DNA of 64,000 nucleotides from Stercorarius parasiticus (Eukaryota > Chordata > Aves > Charadriiformes > Stercorariidae), in the NCBI GenBank assembly GCA_013396915.1, contig VWZL01000355.1, positions 645,885-709,884 on the forward strand, given 5' to 3'. Every line of letters starts with the position of its first letter. Position 1 is the stretch's first letter. The position numbers and the translations under genes are program-made. This document shows positions 36,043 to 49,340 of the stretch, piece after piece. A model generated the notes under the pieces. The model was not told the origin of the DNA. It searched no databases and was given only the letters and a program-made list of their open reading frames with translations.

Positions 36043-39000
36043 AACATTTCTGTCCTGGGTTTGTAGAGTTTGCTCCTGGACTGTGATCATGTGTCTTAAG
36101 ATTTGAAACAACAGGAGAGCAAAACCAACTTCTTCCCAGAAGGTAGTGAGGTCAACAGACCATATAACTCTTTGTTAAGGTCTCTAGATACAGCAAAAGC
36201 TTTGTGCTGGTCCTCTGTCAAGAGGAGATTCGAGACCAATACTCCTGAAACATCCTCAAGACTTCAACAGAATGAGGTATTTACCATTAAAATATCAGTA
36301 GGTTTACTGATTTTATATAAAAAAAGAAAAAATCAAAAGGTTATCTTAGGATTGTTATTATTATCAACCCAAAAACAATCTTAAAGACTAACATTTCATA
36401 TCTAATCAGTGTTTGAAAATGCATTGAAATGTAGAAAAAAATGGCTGTAAGAAAAAAGCAGACGTCAGTCAGGCCCAGAGTACATACATCTGAGTTGAAT
36501 AATGGGGACCAGGGTTTCATAAGAAAGGAATTTTCCTGCAAGGTATCAACTATTCCCAACCTAGACCCAAAATCAGGAAAACAGCATCCCAAAGCTTAAT
36601 TTATAACTAAGCCTTTAGGATGTTCCAAAGTGTGTTAAGGGTTCTGATCTACTGCAAGCTCACCTTTACTCTTCTGCCTCCCAGTTCTGGCAAGGCTTGA
36701 GGGAATGTCGCACTACAGCAGCTCGCAGCACCTGAGGTCCACCTGGTTTAGACAGCAGTGAAAGCGAAGGACTGCTCAGACTAGTGAAACAGTCAGGTAT
36801 TGTGAAGTGGTCACAGAATAAGTAATATATTGTGCAGTAATCACAAAATACACTGATTAAAAATAAGACAGCTTAACAGAAAGACATGTGGAAGAAGAAA
36901 AAGTGAAAAGCAAACCATAAAACTGAACCAGGAATACTGATCAACTACAGTCAATCAAAATGGCTTTGACGAGCGATAAATATTTGCTCTATATCACATG
37001 AATCTGGCTTATAGCTCCTTCATTGACAATGCATAGTCAGTGAGATTTTCCATTATTCTTTGCTTTTCATTTTACTCATCCATCATAAATTGACTGCTGA
37101 GACCATAAATCTCTTGTCTGATAATAGTATTTCTCAGTAGATACTCTTCTGAGAACATATTTAGTGAGGTATCATACATAAACACTACAAAGAAGACAAA
37201 AAAACCCAAAAGGCATAATTCCATTATCTAGGGGGAAATAGCACTGTGCTCAAAAAAAAAAAAAGCATGTAGTTAGAAGCTAGAGGTTTCCCCGTTGAGT
37301 TTCCAACCCTAAAATTGCACCTATAGGTTAGTGACTGAAAATTCACCGAGCCTTGAAACAAATTTCAAGTTGAATTTCCTTGGCTTCCTCTGCCCTGCAC
37401 CTTAAAAATGAGTGTAAGAACAGGAGGAACATGAGGAAAGGGGAAGGAATTGTAAAAGTATTTTTGTTTTAGAGACATTTATATCACAAATAAAGACTTC
37501 TGCTTTTTCTCAGTTCTACTTTTAACCTGGTTCTGAAAAACTTGAGACGTGCTAAAGGAGGGCTAGAGATAAAGGATTTATCTTGCAGAGAACTTACTCA
37601 GCAAAAAAAAAACCCCAAACACCGGAGGAATAAAATCACAGTCCTTAGCTACATGCCCTTGATACTGATTCAGCTCACACGAAGCTGCAGTGAACTCCTC
37701 GGCTCCTCAGCACTGTTGGCCGTGCCAAGTGCTTTCGTGACAGCTGGTTCTTAAAGCTTTAGTTTCAGGGATCTTGTGGATGTGTGAATAGATCAGTCTT
37801 GGTTTTATAAAATGGCATCGCTAACCTTGATAGCTGCAGAGAAAAGCTTCAAAATGTGACCCAAGTGAATCCTAAAGTGTTCAGAATCTAATGACAAATA
37901 AAAAAGCCTGGCATGTTTATTGGATTTCATCACACTCCAACATTTGGGCTCAGTGATATCATAACCATAAAAACAGCACTTACAGAGCTTATGTAAAAAG
38001 GTGGCAGATTATTTTATGAAAAGGTAAGGACCCTTTTAGGTTCAGCTCCCACCTCAGCCACCTGAATACCCTTGACCATGTTCCTTACACATGCGCTTAG
38101 TCAGGTACGTGATCCAATTCTGTCACTGTGAGTGGAACACAGGGAGAGCAGGGTGTTGCCTGAGATCACAAACTGCTCTGCCCCCGTGCACGTTCCTCTT
38201 AGCGTGAATGACCGTCCTGATGGTTATGACAGTCTCAGGACTCTTGCACTGGTTTGTGAATCATGAATCAGGAACAGGATTCATTGCCCGTGCAGCTTAT
38301 TGAATACAACCTCTGGTTTCCTTCGAGCTCTTTGTAAAGACATAGTTTTTATTCTGCTGAGTGTAGCTTGCCACTAAGAATGTCAGAGATCACATTTAAA
38401 ATGCCATCTCCTTTTCCCCACCATTCATAAACTCATATTCAATAGTCATCCTACTGGCCAAGGACTGTTTTTTATCGCACCCTTAACACATGCAACAAAG
38501 GCTGGAGTGTGGTAAGCACCTCTAAACGTCTTTGTAAAACAATGTATGATTAATGCCAAGTAGAGAGGCACTCTGCCCCTTGGGAACAGCATTACCTCTG
38601 GGTAACAATTTGTGCTTTTTGTTTTATCTCTGCATCTCCCAGATATGTCTGGGAACTTGAAATTTCCACACCAACATGTTGCGAGAGACTATTCCCAGAA
38701 GATTTTCTGGTCAGGATTGTACCCACCAAAGGTTCGAGCAACTCATCCATACCTACAGGTGCACATGAGGTTGATTATGCTCCTCCAAACCCACAACTCA
38801 CATATTACTAGTCGTAAAATCATAATAACGCTACTTTAAATTCTGGGAGTGTCTCCACCCAGAGTAATACATGCTGATCTCAAAGGAATTCTGAGAGCCA
38901 TAATTATTGCACTTGTGTGTGGGCGTCTGTCTCAGGAAACAGGAGTTCCGCAGTCTCTGCAGCACGATTTCGTGGTCAACAGCACCATCTACCTCTAATA

Positions 39001-39605
39001 ACCGAACACGGGAGCACACCGAGCACCGCTTGTTTCTTTCTGCAAACCTATTAACAGTTATGTTACCGCAAGGTCTATTCTGTATGTAAACGAAGGTTTG
39101 AAAACCTAGGGCCAAGGTTTTCAATTTCTATAGCTCATAAAGCGCCCTGAAATGGCCAGCACAGTATAGTTACCCGAGTCATTACTGGGAAATTGGCAGC
39201 ACTAATCAGGCACTGCAAAAAACACGGCTTTGTCCCTGTATCCGCCTGGGTAGAAAGCAAGGACAAATACTGTATAGTAAAGGCGAGTCCTGATTATCTT
39301 TTCTTGTGTCAGAAAATATGAATATGTAACTTGTTAATTTGTTAGACTTTTTAGAGAATATATCTGTTCACAAGGAACATTCCCCCTGGCGAAACTATGA
39401 GGTTGATCTTTAGGATGAAGATGCTCCAAAAGGAACAGAGGTGAGCATGCAGTGCTGGTAACCACAGCAATAGAAAAATGCAGCAGCATCTCTGGGTGGG
39501 GTTGACGGATCGAGTAAGACTACAAGGGACCTGGCGTATTAGCTGCCATCTCAGTGTGTGCTGCAGCCTGGGATCAGCATATGGCCCATGCCGTTAGAAG
39601 ATGTC
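36043..39605. other. Non-coding DNA
   Basis: No gene was recognised. There are A-rich runs near 36319, 37250 and 37604. The part at 37915-38010 has conserved-element-like composition, but no test is possible here. Frames are all under 98 codons. Confidence 0.5.
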
Positions 39606-39701
39606 ATGGTCTAGTGGGAGATGTCCCTGCCCAGGGCAGGGGCTTGGAACTAGATGATCTTTAAGGTCCCTTCCAACCCAAACCATTCTATGATTCTGTG
39701 A
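39606..39701 (+). mobile_element. CR1 retroposon, very short 3' end
   Basis: Only the last ~95 bp of CR1 are present: GGTCTAGTGGGAGATGTCCC, then GGAACTAGATGATCTTTAAG, CCTTCCAACCCAAACC and ATTCTATGATTCTGTG. It is a severely 5'-truncated plus-strand insertion. Confidence 0.92.
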
Positions 39702-42700
39702 AGACAGGCAGATGAGCACTCTGCTACATCAGAACTCCCTCCATAGACTGGCATGAGAGCCAGTATAAACAGTAATTTATTGATGAGATTAGATGAAAAG
39801 TGGTACAAAAAAACCCCAGGGAGTACTGAAAAGAAATCTTGCAGACATAGTATATCCATAGTATGTCCAAAGCAGCAGTGGTCATATGATGTTTAAATGC
39901 GGATTGTACAAAATCCTTGTTATTTTGTGCTATTATGTGCTTACAGAATGCTTTACAGTGTTGGAAGAGCAAGAGTTCTGGTATTTTGCCTTATTACCTT
40001 TTTTTTCTAAATTGTGGAGATTCTGGAGGAAGCCACAGCTCCTTTGGTTTCTTCCACCGCTTCAAGGAAAACACAGGAAATCCGCATGAATAGAGGTTCC
40101 CTGTGCCCCACTGAAACCACATCCTGAATCAACAGCAAGATCCCACAGCATTGGCGGACTTTGGCCCATTGAAATGGAAAGATGAGAAAGCCTCAATAAA
40201 AGTACCTGGGAGTACATTTAGCAGAGGCCAGAACCCTTGCCCAAAATTCTATGCGGTGCCTGTAAATACATAAACACATAAAAGCTGACCTCTGTATCAA
40301 TCTTATCAACAGTCATTTATTCATACCACTCAACCACCTAGATTGCAGTCATGGCTTAGTAATACACGAAAAATCACAGAATATACAGACCTATCCCTTG
40401 CCCTCTGTTTAGTTTTTAGACACCACTGCACTTTCCAGCCTGCAGAAAAAGCTAATGGAAAATGGACATAACAAAAGTCTCTTCATGTTACCACGCATTT
40501 TCACAGGCGTGACAAGATCCTGTCTAAGCTCCAAACTACCACAGCCCTTCTGTAAGTCTACTACTCCTAGAAGCAGAAAGAGGTCTTTTAACCTCAAAAG
40601 TCAAATTAAACTAAAAATTACCACAGTCAACCTTTCTTAAAATAAAGACAATTCAAATGGGACAAAAAGCAATTAAAAGGGTTGGCCGAAAAGCGGCCCC
40701 TCTCCCCTTTGTCCCCTGTGGTATTGTAGGGTGAGACCTTCCCTTCAGGGCCACCATCAACGCTGTGGCTCAGGTTCCCACAAACCTGGGCTGCACCAAC
40801 ACTGCACCGTCCCTCCAAGCACCCAGGAGAAGCCTTTTTTTCCTTCTGTTCTCAAGCCTGGCTTTGCATATGCCCCCAAGTCTTTTCTGGAAAGCACAGG
40901 GAATTAAGTGCCTAAATATTCTTATTTTTCAAGAATATTGTTTAAAAATACGAAAAGTGTTAAGTGCTTAAGGTAATTTTTGAAAAGCAGGATTTGCAAT
41001 ATAGATAAGCATAAACTAGAGGATTATAACACAATGAAGCACAATGTCTCAATGCCTTTAAAATCCTGGACCTTGCTGTATAAGCAGGGACATCCAGCAC
41101 CTCGCAGGACCGAACTGCAGTAGTTCAAAATCATTCCCTAGTTCCTAGGGCACTCTATTAGTACCCGCAGAACAAATGTCACCCACATATTTTAGAAAGC
41201 TAAGATTATTATTTTTTTTCTTGGTGACAGAAAGAACTTAATACGTTCTCTGGTTTCCTCAAAGAATATGGTCCAGCCCCTTTTCTTCACCATGATTATT
41301 GCATATCATTGTGAAACTTGATTAAATATTTTATACTTCAGTCCATTCAACACTCTGAATGCTTTAACTACTTAAAACGAGCAAGGAGAGCTTGTCTGTA
41401 CAAGGGAGCTGAGGAGACCCTAACTTACCTCCTTCCTCCAGCTACTTGTTTTCATGGTGCTGAAGCACACGACATATTTCTCTTGTGGGCACTCGCTCTC
41501 TCCTAGATCACAATCAACTTCATCCGGTTCCCACTGTGCTCCCTGAAGAACTCAGACCTGGGAGCATCATTTCCCCATGTACAAAAGAGTCCCCTCAAAA
41601 AGAGTCCACCTCAAAAAAAACCCAGCTAAGTAACCCCAAACTTAAAAGTAAATGTATTCATAATTTAAGGTCCTTATGCACTATAGTGAGAGGAGCCATC
41701 TATTACACAGCTGCCAAAATATATTGGAGAAATTTTAATGTGGGAAAGCATTTGTTGTAATGAGCTGCACACAGCATTTCTGATGAACCGTAAGGGGAAA
41801 AAGAAAGCTAAAACAGGCATGCAAAGACTGGGGAAGAGAGACCGTACGGGTTTGGGAGTTACTTGTTTAAATCCCCAGCTGCCGAGAGACAGAGTTTGGA
41901 GGTGGTGAGAGCGGCGATTATTGATTCGGCACCACCACGTGCTAAGCAGCGGCAGGCAAGATGCATCGCGGAGTGGAGATACCTGCTTTCCCCGGCGGAT
42001 GCCATGAAACACAGCTCGCTCTTTCCCTGCAAAAAGGTTTTATTAAAGCTGTCGGCCTGCTTTAAAATAATGACAGGTGTTACACAAATCAGCAGCCTTA
42101 GTTTCTCACTTAGCAAAAAATGCCAAAGCCTGGTCTAATAGCACAAACTAAAATATATATATATATTAAAAAAAAAAGAAATAATACAGCACGATGAAAT
42201 GTCCAACACCATGGAAAAAAAATTATCTGATTTGCTGTTATTAAGGCAATGGGAGACATATGGCAGCAATTTTAATGTAATAGATATAAATACTATGGAT
42301 ATTTTCATTTATAATACCCTGAGCTGGACAGGCAAAAGAAACTGCCGTTTACCTCATTCTTGTAAGGTATTTTACCCCAATTTCTGTAACTAGTTAGGAA
42401 AATTGTGACAATTGTAGACAGATTCTAACAAAGCTCTTTTTCACTGGAAAAGGAGGAGACAAACTGCAGAGACTTTTTTGCTAGAGGTTTGCAGTCTGAA
42501 AAATTGTCATCCAGCTACTCTGCCTTGCTGCTCATACCTTTGCAGATGGCTTTCATTGTTAAGTCTGGGCAGTTTTAACACTGATAAATAATGATTGATT
42601 AAAAAAAACAAGTGACGTGGAGTCCTGAGAGGACTGGCATTGAGTGGCTAAAACAAGCACTGAGACATGCTGGCGGTTTGGCAAAGTCCTCTGCGCTGGG

Positions 42701-42784
42701 CTGGGATGTCTGCGGAGTGCGCAAGCGTGGGGCATCCTGGCACCCTGGGACTCTGCTGCAAAACCTGCTAGAAGTAAGCTTCTC
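39702..42784. other. Non-coding DNA with a CpG-containing, enhancer-like patch
   Basis: No gene was recognised. (AT)n at about 42150-42166 is followed by an A-run. The block 41690-42130 is listed separately. Other frames (for example 41485-41760) are short and unsupported. Confidence 0.5.
41690..42130. promoter_or_regulatory. Possible regulatory element, locally CpG-bearing
   Basis: Inside AT-rich DNA, positions 41788-42056 hold 15 CpG dinucleotides by my count, including GAGAGCGGCGATTATTG, a perfect E-box CACGTG at 41936-41941 and TTTCCCCGGCGGATGCC. They are flanked by homeodomain-like words (TTGTTGTAATGAG, AAAATAATGACAGGTG). CpG retention in an otherwise depleted area suggests low methylation or constraint. 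Overlapping frames of up to 112 codons on both strands do not resemble a known protein. It could instead be a decayed GC-rich repeat. Confidence 0.25.
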
Positions 42785-43033
42785 CTTTAAACTGAAGGAG
42801 GGGAGATTTAGATTAGATATTAGGAAGAAATTCTTTCCTGTGAGGGTGGTGAGACACTGGCCCAGGTTGCCCAGAGAAGCTGTGGCTGCCCCATCCCTGG
42901 AGGTGTTCAAGGCCAGGCTGGATGGGGCTTTGAGCAACCTGGTCCAGTGGGAGGTGTCCCTGCCCAGGGCAGGGGGTGGCACTGGGTGGGCTTTAAGGTC
43001 CCTTCCAACCCAAACCATTCCATGAGATTCTAC
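42785..43033 (+). mobile_element. CR1 retroposon 3' end
   Basis: About 250 bp of CR1 3' UTR in plus orientation, from TTTAAACTGAAGGAGGGGAG through GATTTAGATTAGATATTAGG, GGTTGCCCAGAGAAGCTGTG and TTCCAACCCAAACCATTCC to a one-unit tail. It is close in sequence to the copies at 28893 and, inverted, at 10256, so probably the same young subfamily. The 168-codon minus frame across it is antisense and not a gene. Confidence 0.94.
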
Positions 43034-44698
43034 GCCTTGCTGAATTAGGGCTTCAGTGCAGTGACACCAGTAACCGGTCTGTGAATGGTGTAAAAGCAGA
43101 TACACAGACCCCTACCCAGTGATTTCCAGCGCACAGAGCAAATGGTACTGGCTGTAAACACCTATCCGCTCCCTCACCAAGCTTGTGGGTCACAATGCAT
43201 TAAGAGGAATGGAAGAAACTGAGGGCAAAGAAGCAGAGCATGCACAAGGCAGAGCGGCACAGCCCAAGCAGAGCGGCACAGCCCAAACAGGGCTTTCCAT
43301 GAGCAGTAGCTCCACGCTTGTTTCAAAGCATTCGCACGTGCCCAGCCACACCAGGTCACTCAGCCAGCAGTTTGGTTTGGCCTCTGGGAGCATCTCCAGA
43401 AGGGGGTGCAGCACTGTCAGAAATCCACCTTGTGAGGGCAAGCCCCGAGATGGCCAACAGAGGAACCTCTTCCACCAGCACCGCCTTGGGAAGGGCACCA
43501 GAAACGCAGCACCATCCGTCAGTTGTTAGAGGAGATACCTACAGACTGAAGATTTATCCCTCCTCTTAAATCACCTTTTTATTTCTGCTGAAGAATTAAC
43601 ACTGCCACAAGCAGGAGGAGCGCCTCAGCCAACAATATTGTGCTCCTAAGGCAAAGTCCTCAAAAATCGGCATACTGTCTTCGTCTGAACACATTTATAT
43701 GAGTCCAAGAGAAGCTCCCTACCTTGCACAAAGCTATTTTCCCACCCAAACTTCTTCCATCATAAAGTTTGAGCGCCCACTGTGCCTCATCTGCAAGGCA
43801 GAGAAAAGATTTTCACGTCCTGTTTTCCAGTTAAAGAATTTTTAGCGGTAGTAATAGTAGTTGCAGTAAATGGGTCTGTTTTCCAATTCAGAGTAGCCAT
43901 TCTTACCTGTTTAAAGTGTTTCAGTGAAAAACAGCTGCTGAAGGATTCTTTTGTGGCTTATTTCCTAAAACCCAAGAATAAGAGGTTTCCATTATAAAAG
44001 GGGATCTTTTAAAAAATGAAAAATTTATTCTCTTAAACAACGTGAGCTCATTCAAAACTGTACTCACACCAGCTGCCCCATAAAGGAGAGGAACCCTACT
44101 GAGGTGCAAAACTTTATCTCCAAAAGTCACCTCTGTGTAGAGGGAAGCCACCTGAGTTTATTTCACAAAATGCTTTATTCTGTCTTGAACCATATACCAC
44201 TGTGAGATGTTAAAGGAAAATACGCTCCCCCCTAATAATCCCATGGGATGGGACTCACGGAAGTTACTTGGTGTGACAGAGGGGCAGATAAAACTGTGGG
44301 GCACAGCATCCAGTCCCCCTAACCTTGTAGGGTGAGCTGGGACCCTAGAGCTGCTGAGCTCTCTTCTTCTTTGTGTTTCTTAGCATTGCTAAAGCAAGTC
44401 TATTCTCAAATCTTGATGCAGATGTCCTGAAAAAAAATGATCCAAAATGCATTAAATATACCAAAGCTCTTAGTGCTGTTAGTGTTCTTTAACACATGGT
44501 GAGAGACTGAAATTGTGTTTGTTATTGCTAAGAAGGTGCAGCATAGTTCACTCGCAGTTTAAATCTGAGAGGGTGCTCATGGCTTGAAACTGCTGTGGCT
44601 GTCCACAATGAGAGCCGCCACGGTCAGGAGCAGCAGTCACTGAAAAGCTCCATAGATTTTCTTTAAGAAAGACAACTTGTAAATTCAATCTCTATCCT
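43034..44698. other. Non-coding DNA
   Basis: No gene was recognised. A perfect 19-base tandem duplication lies at 43249-43286. Overlapping frames at 43185-43569 on both strands are partly created by that duplication. The segment next to the CR1 at 44699 may include unrecognised older CR1 sequence. Confidence 0.5.
43249..43286 (+). repeat. Perfect 19-bp tandem duplication
   Basis: GCAGAGCGGCACAGCCCAA occurs at 43249-43267 and again immediately at 43268-43286 without mismatch, which suggests a recent slippage event in GC-rich sequence. Confidence 0.95.
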
Positions 44699-45430
44699 TC
44701 AGGGGTCAATACTGCTGCCAATATTGCTCAATGAGTTTGTTAAATGACCTGGGTGATGGGGTAAAGTGCACTCACACCAAAATCACCGATGATTCATAAC
44801 TGGGGAGAGTAGTTGATACGGTGGCAGGTCTGGCCACCATTCAGAGGGACCTCCACAGGATGGAAAAATAAGCCACTATGAACCTCCTGAAATTCAATAA
44901 AGGCAACAATGGAAAGTGCAAAGTCCTGCCCCAGGGGTGGAATAATCTCAGTGCAGGCTGAGAGCCAACCAGCTGGAAAGCAGCTTGGCAGAGAAGGACT
45001 TGTGAGTTTGGCAGACACCAGGTGGAACAGGAGCCGTCAGCGTGGCCTTGCGGCAAAGAATGCCAACGGCGTCTTGGGCTGCACTAGGAGGAGTGTTGCC
45101 AACACGTCAAGGGAGGTGATCCCTCCCCTCTACTCAGCACTGGTGGGGCCATAGTGTGTCCAGGTCTAGGCTCCAGAGTACAGGAGAAACATGGACGTAC
45201 TGGGGAGACCCCAGTGAAGGGCCACAAATATTATTAAGGGACTGGAGCATCTGACACATGACATCGGACAGGCTGAGAGAGCTGCCCCTGCTCAGCCTGG
45301 AGAAAAGACTTCAGCTAACAGAGAAGCCAGGCAGTCCTGAGATGCGTGCAGCAAAAAGCACAAGAGGCAATGGATGCAAGCAGTGACAAAGGAAATTTCG
45401 ACTAGTCAGGGCCACACGTGGAAAAAAAAT
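44699..45430 (+). mobile_element. Old CR1 retroposon, reverse-transcriptase C-terminal part
   Basis: A diverged CR1 copy of about 730 bp. Recognisable stations in order are GGGGTCAATACTG and AATGACCTGGGTGATGGGG (reverse-transcriptase region), CATTCAGAGGGACCTCCACA, CCAGCTGGAAAGCAGC, GCCTTGCGGCAAAGAATGCC, GGGAGGTGATCCCTCCCCTC, then GGGCCACAAATATTATTAAG and AGAGGCAATGGATGCAAGC. Many substitutions and frame breaks separate it from any working frame. It lacks the final 3' UTR and tail seen in the other copies, so both ends are lost or decayed. It belongs to a different, older subfamily than the copies at 28893 and 42785. The 3' limit is approximate. Confidence 0.88.
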
Positions 45431-48400
45431 ATCCATCATGCTGAACTTTAAGCTTCACAAAACATGTCCACAGGGTTAAAGTCTGTGTTGATGGTCAGAG
45501 AGCATGTCTAAAACCCGCCTCTAAGGTTTTTGTAATTGATACTTACATGTCTTTTAAAAATCTGACTCTAGGGATCTAATTTTATAAAATCCACAAGAAT
45601 GGCATTACGCTGGAATTGATCCATTCAAAAACAATTCTTCCGAATCTTCTGAATAAACTTCCTTTATAACCACAGTATCGGTTCCATGATTATCCAGGTG
45701 CAATGCTCATCTGGGAGATGTTTGTCTCAACTTTCTAATGGAAGGGATAGATTTGGATATTAACTGAAACCCCAACATTTTCCCAGATGAAGTGGATGAG
45801 ATGTAAATCCAAATGCAGCAATCTCTGCTTTATCACTTTGACTTTGACCTAGCTGTCCCTTAAACACCATCTATCTTTGTTATACGCCAAGGTACATCCC
45901 AGCCTGTTTCTAGCTGAGGTGAGTCCTGTGGTGTGACAGAAATGTGCCTGAGTTTTGGAGAATGATGACATGAGGCACCCAGTAGTAAAATTAGATCAGG
46001 CACCATACTGAGCCAGGAAGCCCAGCTGAATAACTGGAATGCAAAAACAATGACATTTTTAAGAACAGAGAAAAGTGTGATTGCCATAATTTTTCACTTT
46101 CTTCTCACATGAATTTTCAATATTTTGGATACAGTCGCACATTTAAAAAAAAATAATAAAACAAACTTAAGAAATAATACAAGATTGTTCCTTTGACATT
46201 TTAGGTGTAAGAAGATTGTCGCTCTCACTTGTGGACAGCCCCTCCTGTCCTTTAATATCCAGCAGTGTGAATAAGGGAGAATAAGCAAAATGAATTTTAC
46301 AAGCAAATTACATTGAAAAGGAAAGGTTTTTCTTCACTTAAAATTGTACTAGAACTGCGTTTCAGAATTGGGTTCTTAATTTACGCTTCCTTTGTTTTTC
46401 TCATGAAAGACACTCAGAAACATAGACTGTATTAGCACTAGATACTCCATTCTCCAACAGAACTAGAATCTTCTAAAATGAAAGTAAAAAATCCAACGTG
46501 AACATAGAGTTAACCTGGTTAAAAGCAGGCGTAGTTACATGCACGGTCATACCGAGTTAAATAAGTTCTGATTTTACACTCTGGCTTTGCACAGTCTTGA
46601 CTCAGAACCAGTCAAAACGTGTAATTATGAATATTTCTGTTTAATTTTCGATTGTAAGGTGGCAAATTGCCTGAAGAAGGCACAAGTACCTGCTCAAAAG
46701 ACAAAAACTCAAACAGACTCTACAAAGGTGACTCCCTGAATCCTGTCCAGTTCTCATTATCGGCGATCTCCGTGTTTCTCTCCCTTCAAAGCTAAGAATA
46801 CCAATCAGCTTTAATGGTTGGAAAGAATTATTCATCCTGTTTGATTAAACTGCCTTCAAGCCACATATAGGCTGAGACAAAGTTTTCTAATTAAAGAGTT
46901 TCATTAAGCAGCACAGCATACCTTTCTAAATCCCAAAGCTGCCAGCTCAGGGCCTGATTCTCCTCCCACTGAACTCCAGAGGAGCAGGATCCCTGTATTT
47001 ACATTTCTCCCTGTTCAGGAGATTGTAGGAATCAATAAGCAAAAGTTATTCTAAATCTCAAAAAACATGCATTCTCTTTGGGATTCTCTGGGCAAATTAC
47101 TTATTGATTTTCCTCAGCACACACTGCTGATTTTCATAGGTCTCAGATTGTTTGGGGTTTTTTTCTGGCATCTTGTCATGTAATCATAAAAATTTTCCTC
47201 TGATAATATGGATATGACCCAAATTTATAATGTGCCAATATAAACTTCGGTTGCCTCAGAACACCAAGGTTATAAGGTTAATGTATCTGGGGAGTAAATA
47301 TTGTTGCTAGATTCACATCCATCACTTCAGGAGAGGAGCCCAGATGGAGACACAAACCACCTGAGATGGACACAGCCATAACGTACCAGGCAGGCATGGT
47401 AGGGAGGAAGGTGAGCCTCTGTCTGGTTGCGTGATGAAGGCCTTTGAATGGGAGAGACTCGAGCCCTCTGCCTCCCACAAGCACCATCTCGGGACGTGTA
47501 GTGGTCCCCACACAGTGCTGCCATTCCCACCTCCCTTCCCATACCTCCCACCTGCTCATCCGAGGGAGTCCTACCTACAGCCCACCTGCCGAGGCGCCAG
47601 TGCCAATGGAGGAGGAGTGGTTTAGCCCTCTCATTAAACTCAGCCCCCACTACTCTCATTCCTCTTCACTGTCGCCGCGTATGGCCAGAACCAGACGCAC
47701 TGCAATGCCATAGGGAAGTGTCCATCTACACCCGCCTTCTGATCTCAACCAAAGCTGGAAGGTTTAAAAAACCCACCATGTTTTGAGAAAGTTGATAGCT
47801 AGTAAAATATCATGCTGGTTCTTGCAGAGGTGAAAGGCCAAAATTCCTGTGGTTTGAGTCAGGAAAGCCCCAGGGACACCCGGATGCAGCTCATAGGCAA
47901 CTCCCACATGAGAACACCCTCTGGAACCAGTTATCAGGTCATCACTCAGTCGCTCCCTCCACCTGTCTCTAACACATCTGTAGACCTATTTGTGAGAATT
48001 TCACCCAAATTGACAGATTGTCATTCTGTATTCAAAAGATATGCTCTATGTCTCTCCCATCCAGTCCTTGGACAAGCCCAAGGAAAGCCCTTAGAAAGAC
48101 TGTTGTTAGGCAATTGTACATGAAATTATTTAGCAAAAATGTGAGTTGCGATCTAGAAACCTTGAACACTCTAATTAACCTTCCAGGAGAGAGTCTCCTC
48201 TTCTCTGTATTTTTAAAATAAATGGGACGGCACAGAGGTCAATGGCAATCTCCCAGGTAGGCAGGAAAGTCTATATGACTCAGGGAGAATTTTAAGGCTG
48301 GGAGTGAGTATATGTAATAGGCTGAAAGGAAGCATGTCTTTTCATGTCTGCTGATGCTCAGCATGAGTAAGGAGAATAGGATCCAGTTTATCAGTATTGC

Positions 48401-48930
48401 ATCTTTCCATCACATTCTTCCAAGTTGTGCAAAATGCCTACGTTAATTTCCCTTAATACTCAAGTTTTTCCCAGCAAGGAAAGTTCATGTTTTAAGGAGG
48501 TTTATTTTAACATCCATCATCTAAGAGGAAAGAAAAAGGAAATTTTTTTCCATAACAACATCTTTGGAGTGGCCCTCTAGCAAGTGCGTGGCCACTCTGC
48601 AGGTTGCTTTATCTGGAGAGAGCCTGTCACACAGGGAGAGCCAACGTCTCAGACAGAAACAAGCTCCAGCGACCCACACACTCACGCATATAAATAATAT
48701 AGAATATGAGATGTTTGTGTGAGCACAGAGAGTTCTGGAGGGCACTTTAATATTTTGTTTACATCTAAAAGTAAATACAGTTCCTTAAACAGCTGTCTCA
48801 TGGTCCCCAGCTGTTCGTAAATATAAAAAGAAAGTGACATTTGCCTCAAAACAGATAGTAAATTATATATCTTGCAAAATAAAAAAACCTAGCAACTCTG
48901 CTTAGATTTGTACGGCAGTGAAAACTTCAG
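45431..48930. other. Non-coding DNA
   Basis: No gene was recognised. The block 47280-47720 is GC-richer and has overlapping frames of 60-110 codons on both strands, without a recognisable domain. The part at about 46850-46930 (TTTCTAATTAAAGAGTTTCA) is conserved-element-like. Confidence 0.5.
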
Positions 48931-49340
48931 CCAGCGCACAGAACCGCATTGCGCAGCAGTAGGAAATACGCTCGCTTCCCTACTAACGACAGGTCTGGAG
49001 CTCGGGGTGGGAAGACGTCAGACTTTTCTTCGCTGGCCTCCCCCAGCAGCCAACCCCTGTGAGACGGCAGTGTCACTCCTGAGCTTACATCTTGCCCAGC
49101 AGTTCAGCCGTGGTCGGACATCCCGCTCTCCGGGGGACCGCGGAGCCGAAGGAAGCAGCCCCAGAAGTGGGCTTGGAGGCAGGGAACAAACCCCACGACA
49201 ACTTGCCATCACTGTCTTTCCTCCAAATGCCTCAGGAAAACGCCACCAAGCATCCCACACTAACTGCTGCTACAAGCTCCTTCACAGGGGTCCCGTGGAC
49301 CCTTCCAGCGCCCTGAGGCCCCTGTTGACCGCTCCCAGCC
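48931..49340. promoter_or_regulatory. CpG-rich patch (possible small CpG island)
   Basis: By my count 22 CpG dinucleotides fall in about 410 bp, in a GC-rich block surrounded by AT-rich DNA. The density is highest at 49105-49150, around CCGTGGTCGG, CCCGCTCTCCGGGGGACCG and CGGAGCCGAAGG. A GACGTCA half-CRE lies at 49014-49020. The observed-to-expected CpG ratio by rough estimate exceeds 0.6, as in promoter islands, although the patch is short. A 171-codon plus frame (48908-49423) covers it but has no recognised domain. It could be the start of a non-coding transcript or simply a GC-rich relic. Confidence 0.35.

Noticed and set aside
40370..40395. Possible CR1 tail (AATCACAGAAT)
   Set aside because: Neighbouring sequence does not continue into CR1 on either strand.
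42599..43105. 168-codon minus-strand frame
   Set aside because: Most of it is the antisense of a CR1 3' UTR.
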